From Diphasiastrum complanatum (taxonomy: Eukaryota; Streptophyta; Lycopodiopsida; Lycopodiales; Lycopodiaceae): a stretch of DNA of 64,000 nucleotides. The DNA lies in assembly GCA_029204225.1 (NCBI GenBank), contig CM055111.1, forward strand, positions 9,421,000-9,484,999, read 5' to 3'. A program made the translations under genes and the position numbers. The first letter of the stretch is position 1, and each line of letters starts with the position of its first letter. The notes beneath the pieces are model-generated. The model was not told the origin of the DNA. It made no database searches and worked only from the letters and a program-made list of their open reading frames with translations. Shown here piece after piece: positions 1 to 11,257 of the stretch.

Positions 1-103
1 TTGTAAAGAGACAGCAAGAGTAGCTTTGTATCTACCTTCCTTGAGTAGCTTTTGATTCTCTTCTATCTTCTCTTCTTAATTCACCTCTCTTCTCTCTGTA
101 AAA

Positions 104-905
104 ATGGAGCCTACTCCTACTACACAGCCTATGTCCCCTGCTCATGAAGCTACAGTATCTGCCTCTGTTTTAGACCATGATGCTTTGATGCTGGCTATTA
201 ACAGTCTACAGCAACAGATTGTGGATATGCAAGCTAAGCACAGTAGGGATCAGCAGTACCTCAAGGAATTGATGCAGCTAAGGCAAATGGTGCATCAACC
301 CTTGTTTACTCCTGAAGTTTTTGCTGGGGAAAAGAAGGATAGAACCCCGGAGGCAGTCTTGCAATGGCTGGATCGATGGAATTCGCACTTTTCCATGCAC
401 GATTCATCCAGGACAACAAGATCAATCTCGCCGTCATGCCCCGTCCCCTTTGACATGGTGAACATTGAAAATATGGTGCCATTCTTCAACAAAGGGGAGG
501 TAAAGCATTTACTTGTTGGCAAGATATAAGGGGTAAGCCTGAAGTTCCTAGGAATCGGGAGGATTTCTGTAAGGCCTTTAAGGCGGCCTTCCTTCCTATT
601 CTTGATGATTTTGAATTTTATCGTCAGTATGCAACAATCCATATGGGGAACCGGCCCCTGGATCAGTATTTGCAAGAATTTCAAGAGGTCTATTCTCGTT
701 TTGCAACTAGAATAGATCCTTTGCTAATAAAGTTGCATTTCATACTGGGGTTGCCAAGAGACTACCAGCTAGAGGTCAGGAGGAACCAGCCTCTTACCCT
801 CGAGGATGTTGTTCGCTTCACCAGAATCTACGATGATACTCGTACGATGGCTAAGCCTGAAACTGGTGTCTTACCCGACGTAAAGGGTTTCCAAAGAAAT
901 TGAAA
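104..905 (+). pseudogene. gypsy gag remnant
   Basis: This would encode the capsid precursor of a Ty3/gypsy element. The first reading frame (104-529) has a coiled-coil-like stretch (NSLQQQIVDMQAKH) and the gag-type motif FTPEVFAGEKKD, followed by a predicted helix around VLQWLDRWNSHF. The frame breaks near 400-530 and resumes in another frame at 643-903, where RPLDQYLQEFQEVYSRF and FILGLPRDYQLEVRR match the conserved middle of plant retrotransposon gag. No CCHC knuckle is seen before the deletion joint near 905. The start at 104 is the first ATG after a pyrimidine-rich leader. The gene is certainly broken. Confidence 0.7.
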
Positions 906-987
906 GATAAGGCAAAGGAAGGGGCTTCAGGTTCAGGGAAATCGAAGAAAAGATCTATTCCATATAGTAAACAAACTCCATCAGAAT

Positions 988-1287
988 GCGTACCAGCTGG
1001 AACTTCCTCAAGGTGTTAAGGTACATCCAGTTTTTCACATTAGTCGTTTAAAGGAACGACTTGGTGGAAAGGATGACTTAATGCCTCAAGAGGACTTAGT
1101 TCGGCTGGAGGACCTATCATCCTTTGTACCTATTGAACCACAGGCCATTGTTGATGTACGTCAACGTGGACTCAGAAACCGGCAGGTAACTGAGTACTTG
1201 GTTCATTGTAAAGGAAGTTCCGAGGACGATGACACTTGGGAGAAGGAACTTGACCTTAAACTGAGATTCCCGGGATTCCTTCCTTAG
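988..1287 (+). pseudogene. gypsy integrase C-terminus with chromodomain
   Basis: The frame reads YQLELPQGVKVHPVFHISRL and then a chromodomain-like segment (VDVRQRGLRNRQVTEYLVHC, then a DDDTWE motif). This is the C-terminal targeting module of chromovirus integrase; in the family it binds modified histone tails and steers integration. It ends at TAG 1287, 28 bp before the LTR start, the usual spacing. Upstream integrase catalytic domains are absent. Confidence 0.75.
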
Positions 1288-1314
1288 ATAAGGAATTTTT
1301 TAAGGAAGAGGGAA

Positions 1315-1800
1315 TGTTAGGGACCCAACCCCCTTGGGTCCCAAACCTAGACTTGAGACCAGACGATGACTGGGCCTGTAGACTTGACCGGTGACTCGTG
1401 AACCTGCATGGTTGCCACGTGTCATGATCCAGGAGTGCACATGGCTTGGAGTCTCTCTCTCCTTGGAGGTATACAAGGGGAGGAGGACTCATTTGCCATC
1501 CATTTTGTCTACCTAGGAGAAGGCGGATGGAGAGCGTGTGCACGGCCAGGATGTATTGCTAGCATGAGGCAGGAGATGGCTGAGAGCCTGGGCGGTGGTA
1601 TAGGATGCCGTCTGGGATGGAGGTCGGATCCAACTTGATACGATCACAGGCCAGGGCACGGAGGGTGGACCCGGATTAGGTCCTATGGCGGGGTGGAACG
1701 TGAATTGTTCGGTCTCTTGTAGTTAACCGGCACCTGGAGGTTTGCAGTAAGTGAGTTTGTAACATGTGGTGGCCTCTGGCTGTGTCGCCATGACTGCATC
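1315..1800 (+). repeat. gypsy 3' LTR (right end undefined)
   Basis: The LTR begins TGTTAGGG directly after the purine tract AAGGAAGAGGGAA. Its first bases form a hairpin: GGGACCCAA (1320-1328), loop CCCCC, TTGGGTCCC (1334-1342). No second LTR is in the window for comparison, so the right boundary is a guess. The segment to about 1930 contains no coding potential. Confidence 0.5.
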
Positions 1801-1931
1801 TCGATCTGCCAAAAAAGACAAATTACAATACAATTAAGAAATTAGATGATCAATGAACCATGATCGTTGAACTTGAAACTTGAAACTTCAGACTTGATGT
1901 ATCATGTGAGAGTCGAGACTTGAGTTAAAAC

Positions 1932-2240
1932 TTAAAACTTGATCAATGTTTGAACTTTGAAGTGTAAGAATCTTAGAGTTGAATGTTTACCTCTCGGTCT
2001 GGGCCCCATCCTCGAAGGGCCAACCTCCTCCGATGCGACAGGAGTGAGTAGCGTGTCAGGAGCATGCATGCAAGGGGCAATCTCGTACCCCCTCAAACGT
2101 AACAAATGTGCCCTGATGCGTGTGGGCCCTCCAGTGTAAGACTGGTGACAGTATCTGCAAGTCCATCTCTTCGTGCCCGATGTGCCATAGGCCGCAGCGA
2201 TGGTGACGTGATCCCACAAGCGATCCCTATCCCTCGGCAT
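1932..2240 (-). pseudogene. hAT-type transposase N-terminal fragment (BED finger)
   Basis: Translation starts MPRDRDRLWDHVTIAAAYG and contains CRYCHQSYTGG, RIRAHLLRLRG and a later Cys. This is the C-x2-C...H...C layout of a BED-type zinc finger, the DNA-binding module at the start of plant hAT transposases. The frame ends after 102 residues with no DUF659 or dimerisation region. The leader on the same strand (2241-2480) carries a (GA)n tract just before the ATG and reiterated TTAGAA motifs. A second fragment of the same family lies at 11149-11215. Confidence 0.6.
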
Positions 2241-2330
2241 GGTGGCCTCTCTCTCTCTCTCTCTCTCTCTCAGATCTCTCTCTCAACTCTCGAGTGACGA
2301 GTCTGGACTCTGGACTCTGAGGTCTCTAAT

Positions 2331-2460
2331 ATCTATGTAGTATACCGGCCCTCGGGTACCCTGAATTCTAAATTCTAAATTCTAATCTAGTTTCTAACCC
2401 TAACCGCTAACTTCTAACTCCTAAGTTCTAAGTTCTAACTTCTAACTAAGTAGCTACCCA
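2331..2460. repeat. TTCTAA-type reiterated short motif
   Basis: Many imperfect copies of ATTCTAA/CTTCTAA occur in about 130 bp. They lie upstream of the BED-finger ATG on the minus strand, and the same motif (reverse complement TTAGAA) recurs at about 10935-11120 before the related plus-strand fragment. Probably a subterminal or leader repeat of that hAT family. Confidence 0.5.
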
Positions 2461-2515
2461 GGTCCCACACCGCTCTCACAATGCCCAGGCCCCACATTGA
2501 ACCCCATCAAGATTC

Positions 2516-2733
2516 AACACACATACAATGTCACACACACACACAAAATATCACACAGTGCACACACACAATCACTCACACACACACACAAACACACACA
2601 CACAATCACTGATTCACTCACACACACATCAAAAGAGTCAAGACACACACACACAATATCACACACCATTTTCTTTCTCTCTCTCTCTCTCACACACACA
2701 CACAATCTCAATGGCAAATGCACACACACACCC

Positions 2734-2785
<52 letters not shown>
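2516..2785. repeat. (CA)n and (CT)n compound microsatellite
   Basis: A CA/CACT-rich stretch (about 2516-2730) is followed by an almost pure (CT)n run (2736-2785). The CT run sits immediately upstream of the LINE A leader. ORFs predicted across this block are low-complexity artefacts. Confidence 0.9.
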
Positions 2786-2788
<3 letters not shown>

Positions 2789-3106
2789 CAGCGGCCAGCG
2801 CCAGGGATGGCGGATGCCTCCATCGCTATGCTATGGGCGCCCTCCATCGTTGTTGCTGCTGGCTCTCCATCGCTGACCTGCTGGGCCTCCATCGCTGCTC
2901 TACCCTGAGTTGCTGGCCCTCCATCGCTACTCTAATCTGTCCCTCCATCGCTGCTCTACCCTGTTGCTGCGGATCTGCTCCATCACCACCCATCGCGATT
3001 GCTCCATCGCTGTCCACCGTTGGTGCCCTGCCGCTATAGGTGTGCCCTCACTATTGCTGATCTGTACTTCTGCAGGTTTGAGAGCCCTCCTCCATCACAA
3101 TAAGAT

Positions 3107-3795
3107 ATGCCACGTCGCAAAGGAGCTGTTGCCTCTACTCCTGAACCATCCTCCGTTTCCAGCATGGCTCCAGCATCTTCCTTACAGCCAGATCTGCCTA
3201 CCCCTTCTCCTTCTATGCCTGTTGCAGTTCCTATCTCCCCATCAAACCCTATTCTTGATAATAGTGAAACTACTGTAGCTATTCAATTGACTCCAAACAC
3301 TCCAGAAGCACCTATTTCTTTCCCTCCATATGCCTTGGTCAAACTTCTTCGGGATGATCAACTCCATCTATTTGAATACCTTAACATTCACAGAGAGCAA
3401 CTGGCTTCCCATGATTCTTTGCTTCTAGGGGTGCAATCGCATCTTCAGAAGTTGGATACTTCCATTCAAGAACTCAAGAACGAAGTTGCAATTATCAAGA
3501 GTGAAGCTTCTTCTCAAATCGCTACTTCAGCTAAAATCCAGCATCTCAAAAATCAAGTGGACTGTGGAACAGCACCATACTGTTGTCCAGTCATGGGCAG
3601 ATGTGCTTAAAGGTTCGTCTACAATTATCTCTCCACCTTCGCCTTCACCTTCGTTTATCTCAGCCACGTTCACTGAGAGCCGTCTGCGAGAACATAAACC
3701 TCTCAATGTTCGTGTTAGAGGCATTCCGAACTCTCAAAATGCTATCGAAGAAGCTGAGAAGTTTTTGGAAGGAAATCTTCAACACCATCGCTGAG
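3107..3795 (+). pseudogene. LINE A ORF1, first (partial) copy
   Basis: ORF1 proteins bind LINE RNA and form the RNP needed for retrotransposition. The reading starts MPRRKGAVAS, has a Pro/Ser-rich N-terminus, then a heptad-like helix (LQKLDTSIQELKNEVAIIKS). A frameshift near 3560 is followed by VEQHHTVVQSWADVLKG and KPLNVRVRGIP, the start of the RRM-like fold. The protein stops at 3794, mid-RRM, where sequence like the LINE leader (CTCCATCGCGGG) resumes. So this is a 5' piece of one LINE joined head-to-tail to another. Confidence 0.65.
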
Positions 3796-3965
3796 TAGCC
3801 AGGAGCCTCCATCGCGGGTCTCTACAGATTTGCTAAGTGGCCAGGTATCGCGGGTCTCCACAGATCAGGAGCCTCCATCGCAGGTCTCCACGGTTGACGC
3901 ATCGCTAACCAGCCAGGTATCGCGGGTCTCTACACCATCGCTAGCTGGCCAGGTCTCTCCACCGC
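3796..3965 (+). repeat. Short tandem repeats at the ORF1a/ORF1b junction
   Basis: Repeated units of the type GGCCAGGTATCGCGGGTCTC occur four to five times in imperfect form. They resemble the CTCCATCGC-rich LINE leader at 2800-3010. They mark the beginning of the second LINE copy and are translated as Ser/Val-rich sequence at the start of ORF1b. Confidence 0.5.
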
Positions 3966-5052
3966 GGATCTCCATTGATGAAACCAGCTCCATCACTCCA
4001 CCAGCTCCACTGATGAAACCAGCTCCAGCTCTGATGTCCACCAGCGCTGCATCCGGCTCCAGCATCAATGCAGATCCGTTGTCTCCTAGCGCTACAGCTC
4101 CTCCTCTGTCCACCAGCGCTCCAGATTCCAATGATATCAAAGTCCCTCTCTCGCTGTCCACCAGCGCTACAGAAGCATTCACTCTTGTTTCCAATCAGTA
4201 TGCCAATGCTATCAATGTTGCTCAGAGATCTCGTGATGGCACTGCTGTGGTTACAGATGGAATCATATGCGGTATGAAAGATGAGACAGTGTTGCCTACA
4301 GTCCATACTCCTTGCCATCCACCTGCTCACTCCTCTTTCTTGATACCTGAGATCTATACACCTGCCAAGTCATTCGAGCAATACATTTTCTCCTACATCG
4401 AGCAAATCAAGAACGAATCCACCTCTCTACGGAAAGAAATGGGACGGCTTCAAATGGTCATTCACACTATGGCCGCTGAACGAGAAATCATGTTAGCCCG
4501 GATTACTTCTTTGGAGGCAGCAATAAGTAACCAAGGAAAACCTACTAAGATTCAAGAGTTGGAAGAGAAGACAGAGCAACATAAGGCTGAGACAAAATTG
4601 TGGGCTTCTTTGTTCAAGCAGGATGTTAGGGAGGGTACACCATCCTTCAACCGAGTCATTTCGGCCACCATATCCGAAGAGCGGATGCGAGAATACAAAG
4701 CCCTGAGTATTAGGGTCCGCGGAGTTGAAGACACCAACGATCCAATGACTGAAGCAGCCAGCTTTCTCTCAAGCACACTCTCCCATCACTCCGAAGGGTT
4801 GGATAGAGCTTGGGGAACCAAGAGAGACCCCTCTACACTCATAGTTCGCTTCACGAATCTCTGGAGAGACGGGCAGCTCTCAAACTGCGGGCCAAGCTTA
4901 GAGGTACACTTATATTTATGGATGATGACCTCACTCCCATGCAAGTTGTGGATCGGAAAAAAGCATTTATTGAGGCAAAAGCTTTGGGGAAGAGGGTAAT
5001 TTATCGGGATGGCAAGGCTCGATACATTGATCCTCCGAATTATGTCAAATAG
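3830..5052 (+). pseudogene. LINE A ORF1, second copy (coiled coil + RRM-like)
   Basis: A long frame begins at 3830 with low-complexity Ser/Thr/Pro sequence, then a coiled coil (IEQIKNESTSLRKEMGRLQM onward), then the RRM-like region with YKALSIRVRGVED. A one-base shift near 4870 moves the rest to the frame ending at 5052, containing LRGTLIFMDDDLT and the terminal RYIDPPNYVK. The same C-terminal motif (FIFMDDDLT) is found in LINE B. There is no CCHC knuckle, unlike many plant L1 ORF1 proteins. The true start is uncertain. Confidence 0.7.
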
Positions 5053-5087
5053 GGATTAAGGCCCCTCGGACTAAGCGGTTCTGGCGG

Positions 5088-6359
5088 TTGAGGCTATGGA
5101 ACTGCAATGGCATTCACTCCTCGGCTACTGCCGGTGATTTTAGAGACTTTTGTGCAGAGGGTGATCTCTTCCTATTCACAGAGACACATGAGAGTCCGAA
5201 AAGAGGTCTACCTGTTGTTGTGGGTTTTTGCTGGTACTCTGCACATCGGCGGTCGACGAGAGCATTGACAGATCGGGGTTCTGGTGGGGTGGCCTGCTTA
5301 GTCCGCGACTTCATTCGGCCTTGGGTCGAGTTGCTGCATACAGATGAGCGAGCTCACTATATTTGGATTCGGGTGGACCGGACTTTGATGGGATTGACCC
5401 GTGACCTCTTTCTGGCCATTTGTTATTTTCCACCAGACACCTCAGTTTTCACAGCAGATGAGGAGTCACCTTACATGGATATTTCTTCAGACATTATTCG
5501 ATATGAGGAGCGGGGTTATGTTCTTTAGCTGGCAACTTTAATGCCAGGACTGGGTCCAGGCAGACTGAGTTCCATAGAGCAGAGGATGATCCACAGCGGA
5601 TACATGCTTTAGACTGGGATGATCTTGGCCTTCGGCGATGATCAGCAAATGCAGAGGGTCCAGTTACTGCATACGGAGATCAGATGCTTCAGTTGGGCGA
5701 GGCTCATGGATTGGCCATTTATAATGGCTTATTGTACTGGCCTGATTCAGGTGACTTTACTTGTTTTCCACACAGTGGAGGGAGTAGTGTTGTTGACTAT
5801 TTCATGGGATTGTCGTCTCTCCTCCCCTACATTTCACAGTACCACTTTGTCTGACCACTCATACCTCTCTCTCTCTATTGGCCTTCTTCACACCCCATGT
5901 ACTAATACCCTAACTCCTGGCAACAAAACAGTGTATCGTTATCATCCTCAAAACACCCCAAGGTACTTATCTGACCTCCTGACTCATTTCCCTTACGACA
6001 ATACTTTGACGGATCAGTCTCTTTTTCTTGTCTGGACCTTGCATATCGCTGCATCCCTTGCTTTCCCATCTCCACGGCCCAAGCACTTACGACATAATCA
6101 ACCACACAACCCCTGGTATGACCACGAGTGTAACCAACTTCATTTGGACTTCATTTACGCACGCTGCCACTTTCCCCATATGGTAAAGGACTTATCCCGT
6201 GTATACCGTAGAACCACCCGAAAAAAGAAAATTACTTACGAAATCGGCCAGGGGAAGAAGATGATGGACCTTCTCTTTAGCTCCTCGTCGCGATCATTTT
6301 GGCAAAAATTCCTCTCACGGGCACCTCCACCCCAGATCACAGATCTTAGACATGGGTAA
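5088..6359 (+). pseudogene. LINE A ORF2, APE-type endonuclease and linker
   Basis: This is the N-terminal part of ORF2, which nicks target DNA to prime reverse transcription. LWNCNGIHS begins the endonuclease fold; THES supplies the catalytic-Glu block and RGSGGVACLVRD follows. A one-base shift near 5526 interrupts the frame exactly before GNFNART, where the family normally has GDFNAR, so an active-site Asp is read as Asn here. The SVVDY and LSDHSY (catalytic His) blocks follow in other frames, then a basic linker to 6359. Another frame change leads into the RT at 6374. Confidence 0.7.
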
Positions 6360-6373
6360 CCTATGCCACATCG

Positions 6374-8280
6374 TTGTACACTGTTCCTGACACCCCTCCA
6401 CTTCCTACACATCCCTACACATGTACTTCTGATATATTCTCTCCAGCCATAGTAGAAGAGGCCATTGACCGATTAAATCTACATAAGGCCAAGGATATTG
6501 ATGATCTAGAAGCTGAACTTTTCAAGCAAGCTGCTGACATTCTCTCACCCTTCCTCTCTCTCCTCTTTAACCACTCTATCACATCTGGTTTCCCCTCACC
6601 CTGGTCCACAAACCTTATCCATCCTATCCATAAAGGCGGTGATCCCATTAAAGCCGAGAACTATCGTACCATCATGATCAGTCACCTCTTTGCCAAGGTT
6701 TATGGTTCTATTCTTCAGTCAAAGATCAGTACAGAGATGGATACTCGAGCACTGCATGCCATAGGTCAGGCAGGTTTCAGACCAGGATATACCACATCAG
6801 ATCATATTTTCACCCTGAGATCCATCATTGAGGAAGCTAAGGCCAGGAGAGAGCATGTATATTGCTGCTTTGTGGATTTCCGCAAGGCCTTTGACTCTGT
6901 GCCTCGACATCTACTGATACAGAGACTTCGGGACCGTGGCCTCCAAGAGGATATCATACAGGCAGTTGTGGCATTGTACATACCAGTTATTGGTCGTATC
7001 CGAGTATCAGGAGTCGTATCACTAGAGATAGACAGTACCATTGGGGTTAAGCAGGGATGTCCTCTCTCTCCTACACTCTTTGGTTTATATACAGACGAGC
7101 TTGAGCAGGTTATACAGACAGAGGGAGGTGAGGGATGCACATTGGGTGACCTCGTTATCGCTATCCTATTATATGCTGATGATGTGGTTTTGCTTTCGAG
7201 GACGAGGGAAGGTTTGCAACGGCATCTTGACGCACTTCACTCTTTTTGTACTCAGTGGGGATTATCAGTGAATGTGGCCAAAACCAAAGTTATGGTATTT
7301 AACACCTCTAGATCCTTCATGATGCGACAGGTGCTTTTATGGGAGGAGCATTCACTTGAGGTAGTTGACTCCTACACATACCTAGGGGTGGTATTTTCTG
7401 GTCCCACTTTCAGCATGCGACAGGCGGCATTTTCCCGACTACGGAAGGGTTATGCATCGTTGGTAGAGTTGGAGAGATTATGTTTCAGCTCACATGTTAG
7501 AGATGTGACTAGTAAGTGCCGACTCTTTGACACTATGGTCGTTCCCTCAGCTCTATATGCATCAGAGACATGGAGTACTGGCTTGACGGCTACCGAGTGG
7601 GCGCGCATCTCACGACTTCAGATCTCTCAGATGATACGGGCTAAGCCCTCTATCCCACATCATATTAGGCAAAGTTTGTCATCCCCCCTATTCAGATAGA
7701 GGCACTGTTCCATATTGTCACATTCATACAGCGCCTAGAGGATCTCCAGGGTAGAGGCACACACTATGCTGCAGCAGCTCTGTCATCCTCCCAGCACCTA
7801 CACTCCGAGGGGGACTCCTTCTCGTGGTATTCCCAGGCCTGTCGTCTCCTCTCCACATTGAGTATTCACATTACGGATCTACTAGCTGGTACTCATCAGT
7901 ATATTAGAGGATACTTATATAGGGCATATCTTCAGAGCACTTGGCAGGATTCATCTGGGGTGAAGACGGAGTTTTATCGGACACATTTTCTATCTCGGGA
8001 TCCTGCTGGGTATCCCATTGTACCCAGATACCTAGTAGACAATATCTCACACAGACTGCGGATAGTGATGGGTCAGTTCCGGGTTTCCTCTCACCAGTTA
8101 GCCATTGAGATTGGTAGATACAGGGGCATCCCGAGAGACGCGCGGATTTGTAGTATGTGTGACCTACATGATATAGAGGATGAGTTTCATGTTCTCTTCA
8201 GATGCCCAGCTTACTATGAGATTCGAGGGAGATACTACTGCTTGTTTCGAGACCATAGTTATGAACGTAGCCACGGCTGA
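6374..8280 (+). pseudogene. LINE A ORF2, reverse transcriptase and C-terminal Cys/His motif
   Basis: This is the polymerase part of ORF2. Conserved blocks appear in order: AEN-YRTI; GFRPGYTTSDHIFTLR; FVDFRKAFDSVPR; GVKQGCPLSPTLF; LLYADDVVLLS with the YADD catalytic motif intact; GLSVNVAKTKVM; and YLGVVF. The long frame (6374-7699, 441 residues) ends by a one-base shift near 7672. The next frame continues to 8280 and carries ICSMCDLHDIEDEFHVLFRC, a zf-RVT-like Cys/His motif. The RT core alone is uninterrupted, but ORF2 as a whole is not. Confidence 0.8.
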
Positions 8281-8644
8281 TCTAGATTTAGTCTATGAAA
8301 GGATCACATAAGCAAGACTTAACCCTAGAAAGCAGGAGAGAGAAAGCTTAAAGAGACTAAAGAAGGAGATCATATCATAAGCCAAGTAACAAATGACACA
8401 GAATCCCTACTTATAGCCAAGAGGAAGCCCTAAAAGGAAGCTTCCAATGGCTAGGGCCAAACTGAGAGGGAAAATAGTGCGCCCTCCAAGAAGGCCCCCA
8501 CTCTCAGTAATATGACCAAATAACCAATATAGTGAATCATAGGGCCCAAGGCCAATAATATGGTCTAAATGTCAATAATAGGGCCCAAGGCCAACCATAT
8601 AGTCTAAATGTCAAATAATGAATAAAAAAGGGCCCAAAGCCTGC
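8281..8644. other. Spacer between convergent LINEs, with 39-bp repeat
   Basis: No coding sequence. From 8541 to about 8640 an imperfect repeat with a 39-bp period begins AGGGCCCAAGGCCAA; the copies start at 8541 and 8580 and a third, more diverged, near 8630. No poly(A) tract or LINE 3' end motif is visible. Confidence 0.5.
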
Positions 8645-9577
8645 CTATGCATAAAGTAAAGTAAATGTAAATGGACATGGCGAATGTAATGAGCCGAGTC
8701 CATAACTACCATCCACTTGCACTCTCTGCCTTGATATCGTATGAGGACTCCAGATGTGTTGCGTTGATGATCCGGGAGATGATAGACCTGCGTATGGTGA
8801 GTCTTGACGCTTACAGGAGTGTCTATCCCGTCGGAGACAGAGGCAGGAGAGTAGTGACTCTAATGGAGAGGCTGAGATTCCAGATGCCACCATACATAGA
8901 CGGCAGAGACAGTGTCGTCGACCAGAGAAACAACCAGCCCGCAGGCCACAGCCTGCAACTTCATGACAGCGTAGACACCACCGATACTCGACGACAGAGA
9001 GAGGGGTAGCTTCATCATGAGATGTCCGCTCAAGTCCTATATCCAAAGCATGAAGCTGGAGGTAATCCGTCATTGCATGAAATTCCGTTTGTCTGGTGGC
9101 CGTGCGTGCGTTAAAGTCACCTGCCAAAAGTACATATCCTTGGGGAGAAAAGATAGAAATATCCTCTGACAAAACCTGAAAAGGGTCCCCACCATAGTCT
9201 GCAAATGTTGAACTCTGAGGAGCAATATAACATACTGCCAGGAAGATATCTCTAGCCAAACGTAAGGAATGTCCAAATAATTGTAACCATATAAAACGTG
9301 CATACGGGTCTTTCTTAACTAGCTTAATAGTATGACGATACTAGTCTCTGTATAAGCATGCCACCCCACCGGAGCCTCTGGAAGTCTTCCCTCGTAGGAA
9401 TGGTCTAAAAACTGAGTGCCAAGAGAAATCTGCCACCACAGGAAGAGGACGAAAATGAGACTCATGAGTCTCTGCTAGCAGTAAAATATCTGTACGAGCA
9501 AGATAGGACTGCAAGTCACCTGCAGAAGAGGAAGAGTGGAAGCCATTACAATTCCAAAAGCCAATACGAAGCAACAT
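8645..9577 (-). pseudogene. LINE B ORF2, endonuclease fragment
   Basis: The minus strand reads IGFWNCNGFHSSSSAGDLQ, LLLAETHESH and RGSGGVACLYRD (9577-9341). After a shift it reads ARDIFLAVCYIAP and YVLLAGDFNART (9259 downward). The GDFNAR active-site block is intact here, unlike in LINE A. The frame then degenerates toward 8645. No RT blocks follow. Confidence 0.65.
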
Positions 9578-9619
9578 AGGGGATCTCAGGCTGCTCCCAT
9601 GCCCGGGAGCCCCAATTCC

Positions 9620-10387
9620 CTATGGGGAGCGCTCATAGTATCGTGGCTTACCGTCAATAAACACCACCTGTTGCCCTTTTTCTTTAGCTTCTTGTATGAT
9701 TTTTTTCCTTGCTAGCCATTGCGTATGAGTTAAATCATCATCCATAAAAATAAAAGTCCCTTTCAGCTTGGCTTGAAGTTTCAAGGCAGCATTACGATGT
9801 ACAAGAGACCGGAATTTAATAAATAAAACATTCTCATCATACTTGCCTCTCCAAGCAGTTTCAAATCCCTCAATTGAGTGTGAGAGTTTATTGCAAAGTA
9901 AATCCTTAACTTCCTCAAGAGGTTTTCCAGCATTTGAAATGCCTCTCACTCTAATATTAAGAGCTTTTTTAGCTCTTTTCTCTTGCTCCAAAAACATGCT
10001 TTCTAATCTTGAGTCAATTGAAACATTCGTAGGCAAATCTATCATACCAGTATCGTTTTTGAACAGTGCTGCTCAAGATTTTGTCTCTTCCACTTGTTTT
10101 TCAAGGCTGAAAATCTTGTTAGAAGTTTCTGCAAGGTCCGTAGTAGATGATGGCAATAGAGTTCGCAGCTGGCTGATCTCATCCCGTAATTTTTGAACCT
10201 CCAATTTGAGCGCTGCATTTTCTCCTTGTACTTCTGAAAATAGTGCATACAATTGCCCGACATGATAATGGACGTCTTTCGGTAGAATAGAGCGAGGGAT
10301 AGTTGGAGGTGAGACCTTAGATAGCACAAATGGAGGAGGAGTAGAAGGATTAGGAGGCAGAGCAGAGGGAGGTGTAGCTGGTTCCAT
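9620..10387 (-). pseudogene. LINE B ORF1 (coiled coil + RRM-like)
   Basis: The frame opens at 10387 with MEPATPPSALPPNPSTPPPF and a coiled coil (VQGENAALKLEVQKLRDEIS), ending at 10073. It continues in another frame (10045-9620) with KKALNIRVRGISNAG, the RRM-like block, and KLKGTFIFMDDDLTHTQ near the end. It ends YYERSP, 42 bp before the endonuclease frame. It is clearly paralogous to LINE A ORF1 but shorter at the N-terminus. Confidence 0.7.
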
Positions 10388-10616
10388 ATATCCAACAAGG
10401 ATTAGTGAGCAGGGATGACACCTGCCAATTTCAAGATGTAGTTCCTTCTCTAAATGCGCTGAAACTGGAATAGCACCGAAATTGTAAGGAAGATGTGCTC
10501 GCTATCTCTACACACTCTTCCAGTGAAGCTTCGATTGAAGCTTCTAGAGGCAAGCAATGAATGAAAGCGACTTCAAGGGCGGATCAGAGCAATCAACAAC
10601 AATGGAGGCCATCGCG

Positions 10617-10790
<174 letters not shown>

Positions 10791-11148
10791 TAGTAAATGT
10801 ACATGTCAAGTATGGAACGTGTGAGGGAATGTGTGGCATGTGCTTTCTAGTTTTGAGATACATTGTTGAAAGATTAGAAATGTGACATATCAATGTGTTT
10901 GAAACTTGAAAAGAGTGTTAATTTTTTTTTTGTGTTAGAACTTAGAACTTCAAAGAAGTTAGAACCTATAATATATATTGTGTTTTAGTTAGCACTAGTG
11001 ACTGATCAATATTTAGTGTTAGAACTTAGTAGAACTTAGAATCTAGACTAGTAGTTAGTAGTGTGTGATTACTAGTTACTAGTTAGAGTGAGGTAATAAG
11101 TTCGTGCTAGAATTTAGAAATACGGTTAGATTTAGAGTTTAGAGGACC

Positions 11149-11215
11149 ATGTTGAGGGATAGGGTTCCATTGTGGGAGCATGTCATTGCGATTATGGATT
11201 ATGGAAGTTGGAAGT
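11149..11215 (+). pseudogene. hAT-type BED-finger N-terminus, second copy
   Basis: The plus strand reads MLRDRVPLWEHVIAIMDYG, closely matching MPRDRDRLWDHVTIAAAYG of the minus-strand fragment at 1932-2240. The leader (about 10935-11148) carries the same reiterated TTAGAA-type motif. The reading is lost after about 20 residues, before the zinc-binding Cys pair, 43 bp upstream of the MITE. Confidence 0.45.
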
Positions 11216-11257
11216 TGGAACCATTGTATTATCATTTATAAATCATGACATATGTAG

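Larger units (their letters stand above)
1..1800 (+). mobile_element. Ty3/gypsy chromovirus remnant, internally deleted
   Basis: A plus-strand LTR retrotransposon remnant. It holds a leader (1-103), a gag region (104-905), then directly the integrase C-terminus with a chromodomain (988-1287), a polypurine tract (about 1303-1314) and the start of a 3' LTR at 1315. Protease, reverse transcriptase, RNase H and the integrase core are missing, so gag is fused to the last part of pol. The 5' LTR and primer site lie outside the window. The right LTR end could not be placed, so 1800 is approximate. Confidence 0.75.
2736..8280 (+). mobile_element. LINE A: L1-type non-LTR retrotransposon
   Basis: A nearly full-length plant L1-like element on the plus strand: CT-rich leader with repeated CTCCATCGCTG motifs, a partial ORF1 copy, a second longer ORF1, an APE-type endonuclease, reverse transcriptase with YADD, and a C-terminal Cys/His motif. 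Several single-base frameshifts break ORF1b and ORF2, so it is inactive. No 3' UTR or tail of the type seen at 28.2 kb follows 8280, so the 3' end is probably lost. Confidence 0.8.

Noticed and set aside
2499-2785. CRISPR-like repeat array
   Set aside because: Repeats are simple microsatellites without spacer structure, and the genome is eukaryotic.
2497-3039. 180-residue and overlapping His/Thr/Ser-rich ORFs
   Set aside because: They are translations of CA/CT microsatellites and the LINE leader; no conserved domain.
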